DNA of 64,000 nucleotides. It comes from Granulicella sp. GTDB lineage: Bacteria; Acidobacteriota; Terriglobia; Terriglobales; Acidobacteriaceae. The position numbers and the translations under genes are program-made. The stretch lies in NCBI GenBank assembly GCA_025408425.1, contig JANXYX010000019.1, positions 62,001 to 126,000 of the forward strand, read 5' to 3'. Shown in pieces: positions 55,272-62,445 of this stretch (position 1 is its first letter; every line of letters begins with the position of its first letter). The notes beneath the pieces were generated by a model, which had not been told where the DNA came from, made no database searches, and saw only the letters and a list, made by a program, of their open reading frames with translations.

Positions 55272-56249
55272 TTATGCTGCGATTCCGATGGAGACAGCGC
55301 CCATCGGAATATCAGCTATGAAGTAGGTGTATGGCTTACCGCGCAGCCCGGTGCCTTCGGTTCTAAGTGCCCCCCCTTTCTTCATCGCCTTAAGTTCGTC
55401 GAGTACGTGTTGCTTGTTCGCGGGTATCGCTTCCGTTATCGCGGTCTGCTGCGCTCCCGGATTCTCTGCGATGAAGTCCACGATGCTCTTCTGGAGTTTG
55501 GTGACCTTGAAGATGGCTTTATCTTTGCTCTTTTGGCTTTCGCTCTGCCCAAGACTGAAAGTCAGACGGAACTGATCGAAGTGGAGTTCGGTACGCTCTA
55601 GCGGTCGGCCATAACGCTGCATGGTGCGCAGAAACCTTTTGTTGGCATGGTCGACAATTATTTCGAGCGTTGTAGTGGCTACTGAGCCTATGCCGTTGCT
55701 GCCCATCATCGCCCCAGACACAGATGTAGACTGCCTCTTATTGGTGTGGTGCGTCCCCACGACGGTCAACTTTTTTTCGGTGGCGAAGCTGCCCAGCGGC
55801 TCAAGGTCGCTGAGGGTTTTGGTGTAATCGTTCAAATCTTCCAGCGACACCGTCTTTTCCAGGGTGTCGAGGACGATGAGGCTGACCCCCGGGCGCTCCA
55901 AGATTGCATCTTGAAGGTCTGCTATGAGTGAGAAGCGATTTACCGGCAAGGTCGATACCAACAATCCGTCTCCAGCGCCGAGCCGGTTGAATGAGTGGCG
56001 TAGTTCCGTGGCATCCTGCTCATCTGGGCAGATGTATAAAACATCACCTTTCTTAGTTGTGCTGCCCAGGAACGGCTCCCCCTTCGATACCGCTACCGCC
56101 AGTTGGCGCATGAGGCTGGATTTACCAGACTTCGGCCCTCCTGCACAAATATTGAAGGATGCCTCCTTGAACAATTGGTCGACCAACCATTTCGTAGGGT
56201 TTTCGTCGGCATATTTGTTGAGCTCTGCGATGGTCATGAAGTCTAGCAT
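55272..56249 (-). CDS. RepA/KaiC-like AAA ATPase (AAA_25), probable replication or mobilisation helicase
   Basis: 325 residues. The RecA-like core has Walker A GGPKSGKSSLMRQLA (about residue 38), Walker B VSLIVLDTLEK, and VVGTHHTNKR as the sensor region. The C-terminal ~75 residues form a winged-helix-like domain (IFKVTKLQKSIVDFIAENPGAQQTAITEAIPANKQHVLDELKAM). This architecture matches hexameric RepA-type helicases of plasmids and satellites. It is preceded by an AT-rich spacer with a 14-bp inverted repeat. Probable role: replication of the excised element (inference). Confidence 0.82.
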   Translation of the reverse strand: MLDFMTIAELNKYADENPTKWLVDQLFKEASFNICAGGPKSGKSSLMRQLAVAVSKGEPFLGSTTKKGDVLYICPDEQDATELRHSFNRLGAGDGLLVSTLPVNRFSLIADLQDAILERPGVSLIVLDTLEKTVSLEDLNDYTKTLSDLEPLGSFATEKKLTVVGTHHTNKRQSTSVSGAMMGSNGIGSVATTTLEIIVDHANKRFLRTMQRYGRPLERTELHFDQFRLTFSLGQSESQKSKDKAIFKVTKLQKSIVDFIAENPGAQQTAITEAIPANKQHVLDELKAMKKGGALRTEGTGLRGKPYTYFIADIPMGAVSIGIAA

Positions 56250-56347
56250 TTAGGTGGTGGGTCGCTTTCTTTGGTTGGTTTGTTCATTTCCGGCCTGCTT
56301 ACTTCCAAGTGTCATGATTTAGTTTTATTTCTGCCTTCTATGGGAGC

Positions 56348-56392
56348 GAGAACAGTAAAACTGAAATATTCAGCTTCTGTTTTACTGTTCTC
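56348..56392. repeat. 14-bp perfect inverted repeat in AT-rich spacer upstream of the RepA-like ATPase
   Basis: GAGAACAGTAAAAC (56348-56361) and GTTTTACTGTTCTC (56379-56392) with a 17-base loop that contains a further CTGAA/TTCAG pairing. The surrounding 56270-56460 is clearly AT-richer than the rest. Neither strand continues with a T-run, so an operator or replication-origin element is more likely than a terminator. Confidence 0.75.
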
Positions 56393-56529
56393 ATCTCTAT
56401 GTAATAGAGATACTGGAACAGAAACGTATTTTTGGCACATAGGCAGATATCAAACAAAATCTGGAGACATGTGAAATAAGCAGGACAGAACTGGTTGAAC
56501 TGCACGGTGTGACGTAGGTAGAGACAGCT

Positions 56530-56748
56530 TTACGCTGCCACCCGGAAGTTGGGTTGATCGATCCGGGCGAACCGTTGTAGTTCGGTGCGATGGATCAGGG
56601 TGCGTCGACCATAGCGTGTGATGCTGAGACGATTGTTGTCGATTGCGTAGGTGATGCTCCGCTCGCTGAGGCCGAGCATAAGGGCAGCTTCTTTGCGGGA
56701 AAAGAGAAGGCGGGCGGACATTGGGAACTGATTTGTGGTAGTCGTCAT
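56530..56748 (-). CDS. small helix-turn-helix DNA-binding protein
   Basis: 72 residues, HTH_17/excisionase fold: LLFSRKEAALMLGLSERSITYAIDNNRLSITRYGRRTLIHRTELQRFA. It is shorter than the other HTH of the element and carries no extra domain. It precedes the ATPase gene on the same strand, so it may be its transcriptional regulator. Confidence 0.85.
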   Translation of the reverse strand: MTTTTNQFPMSARLLFSRKEAALMLGLSERSITYAIDNNRLSITRYGRRTLIHRTELQRFARIDQPNFRVAA

Positions 56749-56849
56749 GGGTAAGGCTCCTGTATTTCTGGTTATGGCTCCTGCGCTCGTCGCTCATACT
56801 ATCACGACCGCAATGGGTTTGTCGAGCTAAATCATTCCTAGCTAAGAAC

Positions 56850-57017
56850 TTAGCGTTTCTCGATGAGGCCGGAACCGCCGGGCTGGGGGGCGGCTTTGAT
56901 CTTTGCGAGTGACGACTGGATATTCTGCCCGACGCTTCTGCCCCTAGCGACGGGCGGTTTGGCTGCTGAGGCGACAATGGCGCGGATGGCGGCGGCGGTG
57001 ACGATGTTCTTCGACAT
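56850..57017 (-). CDS. small basic protein, 55 residues, unknown
   Basis: ATG at 57017 with AAGGA upstream and stop TAA at 56850. It reads MSKNIVTAAAIRAIVA, then a basic segment (KPPVARGRSVGQNIQSSLAKIKAAP) and ends GLIEKR. The first 20 residues could be an amphipathic helix. It heads the minus-strand set HTH-ATPase-HTH. I know no family. Just upstream, a 16-codon ORF with its own GAGG-like site (MPQNQPPSHT...) stops 2 bp before this start and may be a leader peptide. Confidence 0.55.
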   Translation of the reverse strand: MSKNIVTAAAIRAIVASAAKPPVARGRSVGQNIQSSLAKIKAAPQPGGSGLIEKR

Positions 57018-57455
57018 GGTTAGGTCCTTGAGTGAGTTGGTGTGTGGCTAGGCGGTTGGTTTTGCGGCATGGGTGGTTCCTCTCGTAAACATGTAGACAG
57101 ACGTGGGAAAACGTAGGGAATCCGGGCCACCGACGCCCCTTGATGAGGTGCCAAGGCCACCCTACTATGGTAAGTCCAATAGATAGAGGCAGATGCGAAG
57201 GTACACCCCTGTCGATGCTGACGATTGTGGTGATTTCGTCGATTTCAGCGACTAGGACGGCGGGCTGGGCGGTGTCCGATACCGGGTGTGATTGTTCGCC
57301 AGGGCGAGGGTGTTTGCGGTGTAAGTGACTGAGGACGGGTGATGGCGTGAGATGTACCAGAAAACGGTGTAGTTTGAGATGCTGATTGGCGTGGGGTTCA
57401 GGGGCAGAATTTACTGTGCCAATAAACGGTCGTTATGTGGTACAGTAGCGATACT
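57018..57455. other. intergenic region between divergent element operons
   Basis: About 440 bases. Apart from the possible 16-codon leader at about 57020-57070 on the minus strand I see no gene. Promoters of the HTH/ATPase set and of the serine recombinase should lie here; TACAGT at 57441 could be a -10 for the latter. Confidence 0.45.
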
Positions 57456-58085
57456 ATGAAAACAGCGATTTACACCAGAGTTAGCAAGAGCGACGGAAGC
57501 CAAGACCCTGAAAACCAGTTGCGGGATTTGAAAGAGCTCTGCGATAAGCAGGGTTGGGAGATTGGCAAGGTCTATACAGACTTCGCCAGTGGCAAAAAAA
57601 GCAGTGACGACCGCGCTGCCCACAAACAGATGATGGCCGATGCATCTAGGCGGAAGTTTGACCTTGTGTTGTTTTGGGCGCTGGATAGATTTAGTCGGGA
57701 GGGCACGGAAGCTACCTTGCGATACATCCGTATCCTAGATGGTTATGGTGTTGGTTTCCGGAGCTATCAGGAGCAGTACATCGACTCTGCTGGGCCGTAC
57801 AAAGACGTGTTTATTTCGCTAACTTCCACCTACGCCAAACAAGAACGAATCAGGATCAGCGAGCGGACATTAGCTGGGTTGGCGAAGGCAAGGTCTCATG
57901 GCAGGATTGGTGGTCGTCCGAAGGTCGAAGACGACGCGGCGACGATGACGACGTATCGCAAGCTAAGGAAGGAAGGTTTGTCCGTTCGCAAGATAGCGGA
58001 GCAGATGAACGTCTCGCCTACTACCGTCCAGAAACTCGCCAGCCAGGCGCCTAGGACTTCGCCACAGACCCCGTCCGCTGGTTGA
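57456..58085 (+). CDS. serine recombinase (resolvase/invertase family)
   Basis: 209 residues from the ATG at 57456 (MKTAIYTRVSKSDGSQDPENQL); an ATG at 57435 adds seven residues. The catalytic Ser is in YTRVSKSDGS, with the conserved Asp/Arg regions DRAAHKQMMADA and FWALDRFSREG. After the E-helix (KQERIRISERTLAGLAKARSHGRIGGRPK) comes a short HTH (GLSVRKIAEQMNVSPTTVQKL). The small size indicates a resolvase or invertase, not a large integrase. No res-like site array is obvious. Confidence 0.92.
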   Translation: MKTAIYTRVSKSDGSQDPENQLRDLKELCDKQGWEIGKVYTDFASGKKSSDDRAAHKQMMADASRRKFDLVLFWALDRFSREGTEATLRYIRILDGYGVGFRSYQEQYIDSAGPYKDVFISLTSTYAKQERIRISERTLAGLAKARSHGRIGGRPKVEDDAATMTTYRKLRKEGLSVRKIAEQMNVSPTTVQKLASQAPRTSPQTPSAG

Positions 58086-58106
58086 CGTGACGGGGTCTGT
58101 GACATC

Positions 58107-58715
58107 CTAGCTAGCTCGCTGAGTGAACTTGCGCGACCAGCCCGGTCCCCTGTGGTTCGGGTTCGTTCGTGCGTTGTGCTCCGCGAGCGTTGCCCCATCC
58201 TGCCCCTGCCGTGCTGGCTTCGTCGCTTCCAATTTCCCGATGATGTTCGGGTCGAGGTTGGTCAGCCGGACACGTTCGGTAATCGGCAACTTGAGCCATT
58301 GGGTGAAGGTCTTCAACTCCGACGTGTCTCGCTTCTGGGTGGGCAGCCTCTCAAAGGCGTCTCCACCGTGTTCGGTGATGAACGCGACCTTCTCCGTAAC
58401 CGTTTTGAAATCGGCCTTCGACAGGTCCCCAGGACGGCTTGCATCGACGCCGTGGCGCGGCAATGAACGCCCGTCGATGAAGGTTCTGTTATCTGCCCCG
58501 AACTTGGCTAATTGTTCCGAGAGGGGGGCGACGACGCCGTCGTACAAGGCGTAGGGGGCACCGTCTTCGTATACGATCTCCCGGTCTGCTCGGAAGGCGG
58601 CTAACGTTGCTGGGCGGTCATGGAAGATCAGGCCAGAGGTATCGAACGCTGCGGTGAGTGCTGCGACTTCGGGGTCCTGCGTAACGAGGGGCGGGAGGTC
58701 TTTTGTAATTGTCAT
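58107..58715 (-). CDS. hypothetical protein of the element
   Basis: 202 residues, soluble, no recognised motif. Residues ~20-70 look globular (LIFHDRPATLAAFRADREIVYEDGAPYALYDGVVAPL) and residues ~95-165 are mostly helical (DFKTVTEKVAFITEHGGDAFERLP, QWLKLPITERVRLTNLDPNIIGKLE). The C-terminal ~30 residues are polar and probably disordered. Last gene of a three-gene minus-strand operon with two tiny upstream genes. Confidence 0.7.
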   Translation of the reverse strand: MTITKDLPPLVTQDPEVAALTAAFDTSGLIFHDRPATLAAFRADREIVYEDGAPYALYDGVVAPLSEQLAKFGADNRTFIDGRSLPRHGVDASRPGDLSKADFKTVTEKVAFITEHGGDAFERLPTQKRDTSELKTFTQWLKLPITERVRLTNLDPNIIGKLEATKPARQGQDGATLAEHNARTNPNHRGPGWSRKFTQRAS

Positions 58716-58733
58716 GGGGTTCTCTTTCTGGTG

Positions 58734-58898
58734 CTAGTCGGCGTACGCGGTCCAACCATCTTCAAGCCGTCGTTCTAGACGGCGTTGGAGACGGCGATCT
58801 AGCGTCGTGGGTGCAGGTTTCGTGGTTGGGGGTTGTGCGCTGGAAGGGCGCTCGGTGGCAGGGGTGGCAGGGGCGATGGCGGGTGATTTATCAGTCAA
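58734..58898 (-). CDS. small Pro/Thr- and Arg-rich protein, TTG start
   Basis: 54 residues. The TTG at 58898 overlaps the previous stop (TTGA), a typical coupled arrangement. It reads MTDKSPAIAPATPATERP, a Pro/Thr-rich part, then a basic amphipathic helix (TLDRRLQRRLERRLEDGW) and ends AYAD. It stops 18 bp before the 202-residue gene. Function unknown; the Arg/Leu helix could bind nucleic acid or dimerise. Confidence 0.5.
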   Translation of the reverse strand: MTDKSPAIAPATPATERPSSAQPPTTKPAPTTLDRRLQRRLERRLEDGWTAYAD

Positions 58899-59050
58899 AT
58901 GTCGGCTCTTAGCTGTTTGATTTCTGCCTCAAGAGTGGCGACTCGTTGGACAAGCTGGTCGTGATCTTCGATCAACAGGTTCAGGATGGTGGTAATGGTG
59001 GGTTCGGGGGCAGATGGGGTTGCACCGAGGGGTTCAGTGTGTGTTTGCAT
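58895..59050 (-). CDS. small coiled-coil protein
   Basis: 51 residues from the ATG at 59050, chosen because AAGGAAG lies 6 bases upstream. The C-terminal 30 residues are a heptad-like helix (LLIEDHDQLVQRVATLEAEI) ending in KQLRADI. First gene of the small minus-strand operon. No recognised family. Confidence 0.6.
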   Translation of the reverse strand: MQTHTEPLGATPSAPEPTITTILNLLIEDHDQLVQRVATLEAEIKQLRADI

Positions 59051-59217
59051 GTGTACTTCCTTGTGGGGATTATCAAAAATCAGGGCCCGCACAGCCTCAT
59101 CGAGCGTCGACCAGGCGCGCCAAGCCGGCCGTTCGAGAAGGCTGGCGATGGGAGCTACAGGCAGGGCTGTGCGGGGTTATAGGCGCGCTACTAAGGAGAG
59201 AGACGCCTATTGATTAA

Positions 59218-59676
59218 TACTCTCACGACATTCCGCATTGTCAACTGCTCCATGCAGCCTGATGCTACAAAGTGCCCTGTTGACGGGGGGTTTGTGGTGG
59301 TTTTAGTTCGCTGGAAGTTTTCTGACCGGACACGCCAGGTGCGAAAATGACCCCGTACTGAGTCCAGCGGCACCACTCGTACAGCTTGAACACTGCACCT
59401 TTTAGCTATGAATAGTGTCGAGATACTCCTAGGTGCGAACGTACTCGGTCTAGTACCCCTAAACATGCCTAATTTGCAGGATAAATACACGCAGACAGGT
59501 ATTCGTAGCGACTTTGTCGGGGACGGTGTCTAGGAATAGGTACCTTGTCGGTACGGTGTCGGTACGGGGTCCTAGACGGCGTCTCTTAACCCCAGTGAAT
59601 ACGCATGGTTCAGTAACTTCTAGACACCTAGAAATGTCGTGTGGACAGAGTAGGTGTCGGATGTTAATTTGCTCCC
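59218..59676. promoter_or_regulatory. non-coding divergent region with iteron-like repeats and a CTAG cluster
   Basis: About 460 bases without a supported gene. TGTCGGTACGG occurs in perfect tandem at 59546-59556 and 59557-59567, with a related TGTCGGGGACGG at 59515-59526. CTAG, rare elsewhere in this window, occurs repeatedly between about 59429 and 59632. Candidate control region or origin. Confidence 0.5.
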
Positions 59677-59865
59677 ATGACACATTCAAATACAACACTG
59701 CAACCCTCTATCGGCCTTTGCTCAACCTGCAAACGAATTCTTGATGTCTATAACCTTGGTGAGTGCGCGACCTGTGACAACCTGACCTGTGATGAGTGTG
59801 TCCCTTCCTGCTGCCTTCCCCAGGTACTCGATAACATTGCCTTTCATGCTGGGGAGATAGCGTGA
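59677..59865 (+). CDS. small cysteine-rich, probably zinc-binding protein
   Basis: 62 residues with eight cysteines: CSTC (15/18), CATC (30/33), CDEC (38/41) and CC (45/46), spaced as in a two-zinc ribbon or B-box-like knot. The N- and C-termini are ordinary. The next ORF overlaps its stop by 4 bases (GTGA). Unknown function; perhaps a regulator or a modifier of a host protein. Confidence 0.6.
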   Translation: MTHSNTTLQPSIGLCSTCKRILDVYNLGECATCDNLTCDECVPSCCLPQVLDNIAFHAGEIA

Positions 59866-60023
59866 CACCGGGCGAGTTTGAAGAGCTGGTCGTGACGGGC
59901 GTATTGCCTGTAGGTGAGGCCGGGGGGCGTGGTGACACCCCTCCGGTACCCCTGACTTCACCTAAGCCGCTTGGGGCTGTTCAGAGGTTTCTGAGAGTGC
60001 TCTTCGGTGTCGATAGATTTTGA
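59862..60023 (+). CDS. small hypothetical protein, coupled to the Cys-rich gene
   Basis: 53 residues from a GTG overlapping the previous stop. It reads MTPGEFEELVVTGVLPVGEAG, a Pro-rich middle, then a hydrophobic-basic end (GAVQRFLRVLFGVDRF). Supported by the GTGA overlap only. Confidence 0.4.
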   Translation: MTPGEFEELVVTGVLPVGEAGGRGDTPPVPLTSPKPLGAVQRFLRVLFGVDRF

Positions 60024-60300
60024 ATATCTCCTGAGAGACCTTGACCGTCAGTTCGCGGTGAAGAGACGGCTTGGATTCACAGGGAACCCATCTCGCTTGG
60101 ACGTGAGACGTGCTGGGTCTATCCCGTGGAAACGGGAGTCTGGGGGTATGTTGATCCTTCGCGGTGGGTTACTGCGACAGGTGACGATGGCTCCGGACTG
60201 TGCTGGGTCAGCTACTACAACCGGAATACGTAGACCTGCACAGCGTGCAGTCCGACCCGAAGTTCCTTAGCGGCGGCCAATTCGTCCAAGTTGCCGATCA
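60007..60300 (+). pseudogene. probable frame-disrupted small gene
   Basis: Protein-like sequence is spread over three frames: MSIDFEYLLRDLDRQFAVKRR from the GTG at 60007, then ETCWVYPVETGVWGYVDPSR and WVTATGDDGSGLCWVSYYNR in a second frame ending at a TAG near 60225, then YVDLHSVQSDPKFLSGGQF in a third frame ending near 60302. No single frame spans it. It looks like one gene broken by two frameshifts, or by sequencing errors. Confidence 0.4.
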
Positions 60301-60543
60301 GTAATCAGGGTATGCAGGTAACCGTGAGGGAAGGGTGAAGTAAGCTACTGCGCGTGTGCCTTGATGTCGTTGGTAAATGCCCAGACGAGAGACGAGAGAC
60401 ACGACCCATCCGACGAACGTCCACCCAAGGAAAAGATTTAACATAAGAATTGAAGCGGTGTTGCGATGGTCGCGGTTATACGCGACAACCGAAGGCATAA
60501 GGTAGAGCACCCCAAAAATAAGCAAAAAGCTAAACACGAACAT
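60298..60543 (-). CDS. superinfection immunity family membrane protein
   Basis: 81 residues with two transmembrane helices (FVFSFLLIFGVLYLMPSVVA and ILMLNLFLGWTFVGWVVSLV). The motif YNRDHRNTASILMLNLFLGWTFVGW matches the Imm superinfection-immunity family named for T4 Imm, which blocks DNA entry of related phages. The start has AAGGAG 9 bases upstream. Last gene of the element before attR, transcribed towards its interior. Confidence 0.82.
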   Translation of the reverse strand: MFVFSFLLIFGVLYLMPSVVAYNRDHRNTASILMLNLFLGWTFVGWVVSLVSRLGIYQRHQGTRAVAYFTLPSRLPAYPDY

Positions 60544-60764
60544 TATTCTCGCTCCTTGTTATTGATTCTTTGAATCTTATACGGCTCCCAATGCACTGAC
60601 AGCAATCTGTGCAGATTTATTTCACGGACATGACTAGGATTCCAACCAGTATTCGGAAACGCACCCACTTTACACCCACTCTGATTCTTCCTTTGAGTAC
60701 TTTGCAGGGTTTTTGAGGGTGCTCTAATTCTTGTAAGTGAGTGATAACATTGAATATAACTCAC
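60544..60764. other. non-coding end of the element with paired ACCCACT repeats
   Basis: ACCCACT at 60663-60669 and 60674-60680 (11-bp period), same strand as the pair near attL, 85 bp before attR. No gene seen; the open minus frame at 60543-60770 runs into the att site and has no start signal. Confidence 0.5.
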
Positions 60765-60827
60765 CTGCAAAACCAGTATTCATGGGTTCAAATCCCATTC
60801 GGTGCTCCAACAAAATAAAAGACTTAC
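60765..60827 (+). repeat. attR: right 63-bp attachment repeat
   Basis: Identical to attL. It contains the tRNA-Cys 3' half but no 5' half, so it is not a second tRNA gene. Confidence 0.95.
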
Positions 60828-60893
60828 GTCCATTTTGCGTGGTTGAATTAACACCATAAGAATATCCTGTCCTGGAAGAGCTCCGAGGACCCC

Positions 60894-61040
60894 GTGAAGA
60901 TCACCCGAAATCGCTACCAGCAGGGCAGCATTCGAAAGGATCCGGCGCTAGCAATCCTATTGGAGAGATGGCGGTTGGAATCCCCGTTGAATTCCATATT
61001 GCCTTTATGGGGCAGAAGATCACATCAGGCGATTCTCTGA
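60894..61040 (+). pseudogene. truncated integrase remnant
   Basis: A GTG-started 48-codon frame reads MKITRNRYQQGSIRKDPAL, similar in style to integrase N-termini (compare TRDRFKEGYLRR in the intact integrase), and then ILLERWRLESP, possibly from a later part of such a protein. It lies 67 bp outside attR. Probably debris of an earlier insertion at the same tRNA. Confidence 0.45.
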
Positions 61041-61178
61041 GTCAAGGCGCGTTTTCCCCTGAGTTGGCTGATTCACTCGACGAGGCGAGCTCGAGCCTCA
61101 GGAGAGGTCCGTGATCTGCAGGTGTTGGGCAGCAGCCTTGAGCGGCTCAGAACCCTGTAAGAGCCTTTTGGAACACTT

Positions 61179-61571
61179 CTAACGGTTCCTCGGCTTGCTG
61201 GTCAGGGAACGCTTAGAGCTGGATTTTCCGGCGAAATTCCGAGGTAGGGAATCGGCCATGGCGCGGACTGCCTCCGATTCGGCTGTGAGCAACGCCTGCA
61301 CGGTTTCGGACCGGAGATCGGTGTACCACCGGGCCAATGGGGCGACCGCACCCGGCCCCTCTGTCAGTTCGGCGGCGGCAATCGATTCCAACTTCTTATC
61401 CGCGGACTGGCGGAGGAAATCGGCAGCCAGCCGGCGGTCGCCGCTTCCCCATATCGCCAACAGAGCCACACGAAGATCGGAATCGAGGTCGCCGCTCGGA
61501 CCGGCCGCGATCAAAGGTGACCAGCCATCCCTGAGGAGTTTCTTGCCAGCCGCGATCACTTTGTAGTCGGT
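61179..61571 (-). pseudogene. C-terminal fragment of an unknown protein
   Basis: About 130 residues of protein-like helical sequence (KVIAAGKKLLRDGWSPLIAAG, RLAADFLRQSADKKLESIAAAEL, ALLTAESEAVRAMADSLPRNF) without its own start; upstream the frame runs out of phase into the broken copper ATPase. I do not recognise the parent family. Confidence 0.45.
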
Positions 61572-62156
61572 TCGACCACAAGGGCATGCGGGCAAGCAAT
61601 GATGAGAACCGTTGCGGTTCTGATCAGGGCGTGTTCCCTGTCGCCAGAAAGCCACCAGTAGGTGAAAGTAATCGCGCCAGACACTACTGCCACATAAAAA
61701 AGGATCGCGGCTGCACGGTCGGCAAGGGCTTGCGTGCGAGAGCTGGAAGCCTGCGCAGTGGCGACGAGCCGCATGATTCCGGAAAGAGCGGTCTGATCAC
61801 CAATTGCCGCCAGTGGCCGAGAACCATGATCGTGATCAGAGATGCCAGTTCCCACCAAACGTCAATCTCGAAGAGGCCGAATGTCGCAGCGAGCGAAGTT
61901 CCGAAAGCGACTATGATCGCCAAACTGATGAGAGTCATCATGCCAGGCTTGTGATCGGCAAGTTCCCCCCTTGCCCCCGGATGAAGACCAGACCACCATA
62001 AACGAAGACGACTGTTCCGAGGATGGCGGGAATAAACTTTGATCCGGGGAAGGAGGGCGCGGCGTGACGCTCGTGGCTTCCGTGCATGTCTGACGTCTTG
62101 TGACCGGCGTGCGACTCGGACGCCAGTCCAGGATTATTGTGCGTCGAGTAGTCCAT
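61556..62156 (-). pseudogene. degraded CopB-type heavy-metal P-type ATPase
   Basis: The N-terminus has His/Met-rich metal-binding sequence (SHAGHKTSDMHGSHERHA) and FPGSKFIPAILGTVVFVYGG. A frameshift in a run of six C (61965-61970) separates it from ELADHKPG plus MMTLISLAIIVAFGTSLAATF. An internal deletion joins LITIMVLGHW to GDQTALSGIMRLVATAQ, and the gene ends after the metal-site motif IACPHAL. The DKTGT phosphorylation domain is absent. It cannot be a working pump. Confidence 0.8.
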
Positions 62157-62186
62157 TTTAGACAGGAACCGTTCAAGGACGAGAAA

Positions 62187-62372
62187 CTACTTTTTGTTGG
62201 TGTCGCCCATCATCTGCTCTTGACCTGACATTTTTTGCATCATACCGCCTTGCTGCATCATCTTGCTATGCATTTGCTCGAGCAGAGCTCGATGTTCGGC
62301 AAGCTTCCGCTTCAACTCAACTGGGTCCTTCTCGGCTTCTATGGCTTTCATGCTATCCATCAGCTTGGTCAT
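62187..62372 (-). CDS. small Met-rich helical protein, metal-resistance associated
   Basis: 61 residues: MTKLMDSMKAIEAEKDPVEL, RALLEQMHSKMMQQGGMMQK, then SGQEQMMGDTNKK. Ten or so methionines cluster in the C-terminal half, as in copper-binding proteins. It lies directly upstream of the broken CopB gene on the same strand, 30 bp apart, so it probably belonged to the same metal-resistance operon. No signal peptide. Confidence 0.65.
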   Translation of the reverse strand: MTKLMDSMKAIEAEKDPVELKRKLAEHRALLEQMHSKMMQQGGMMQKMSGQEQMMGDTNKK

Positions 62373-62445
62373 GAGAAAGCCTTGAGTGGTCGCATACGCT
62401 CTGGAGGACAGTACGAACAGATCACGGGCTGCTAATCTTTAGCCC

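Larger units (their letters stand above)
53649..60827. mobile_element. 7.2-kb integrative element in tRNA-Cys
   Basis: Bounded by a perfect 63-bp direct repeat (53649-53711 and 60765-60827) that starts in the tRNA-Cys anticodon loop region and runs 18 bases past its CCA. The tyrosine integrase starts 82 bp inside the left end. Contents: integrase, excisionase-type HTH, RepA-like ATPase, second HTH, several small proteins, serine recombinase and a superinfection-immunity-type membrane protein. No capsid, portal, terminase, conjugation or relaxase gene is seen. Size and content suggest a phage satellite or a small non-conjugative integrative element. It contains AT-richer patches and CTAG clusters unlike its flanks. 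Confidence 0.9.

Noticed and set aside
57140..57328. 62-codon plus-strand ORF in the element spacer
   Set aside because: No ribosome-binding site and atypical composition; the opposite strand is also open over the same stretch without a start codon.
60770..60827. Possible second tRNA-Cys at 60.77 kb
   Set aside because: Only the 3' half (anticodon arm remnant, T arm, CCA) is present; it is the attR duplicate.
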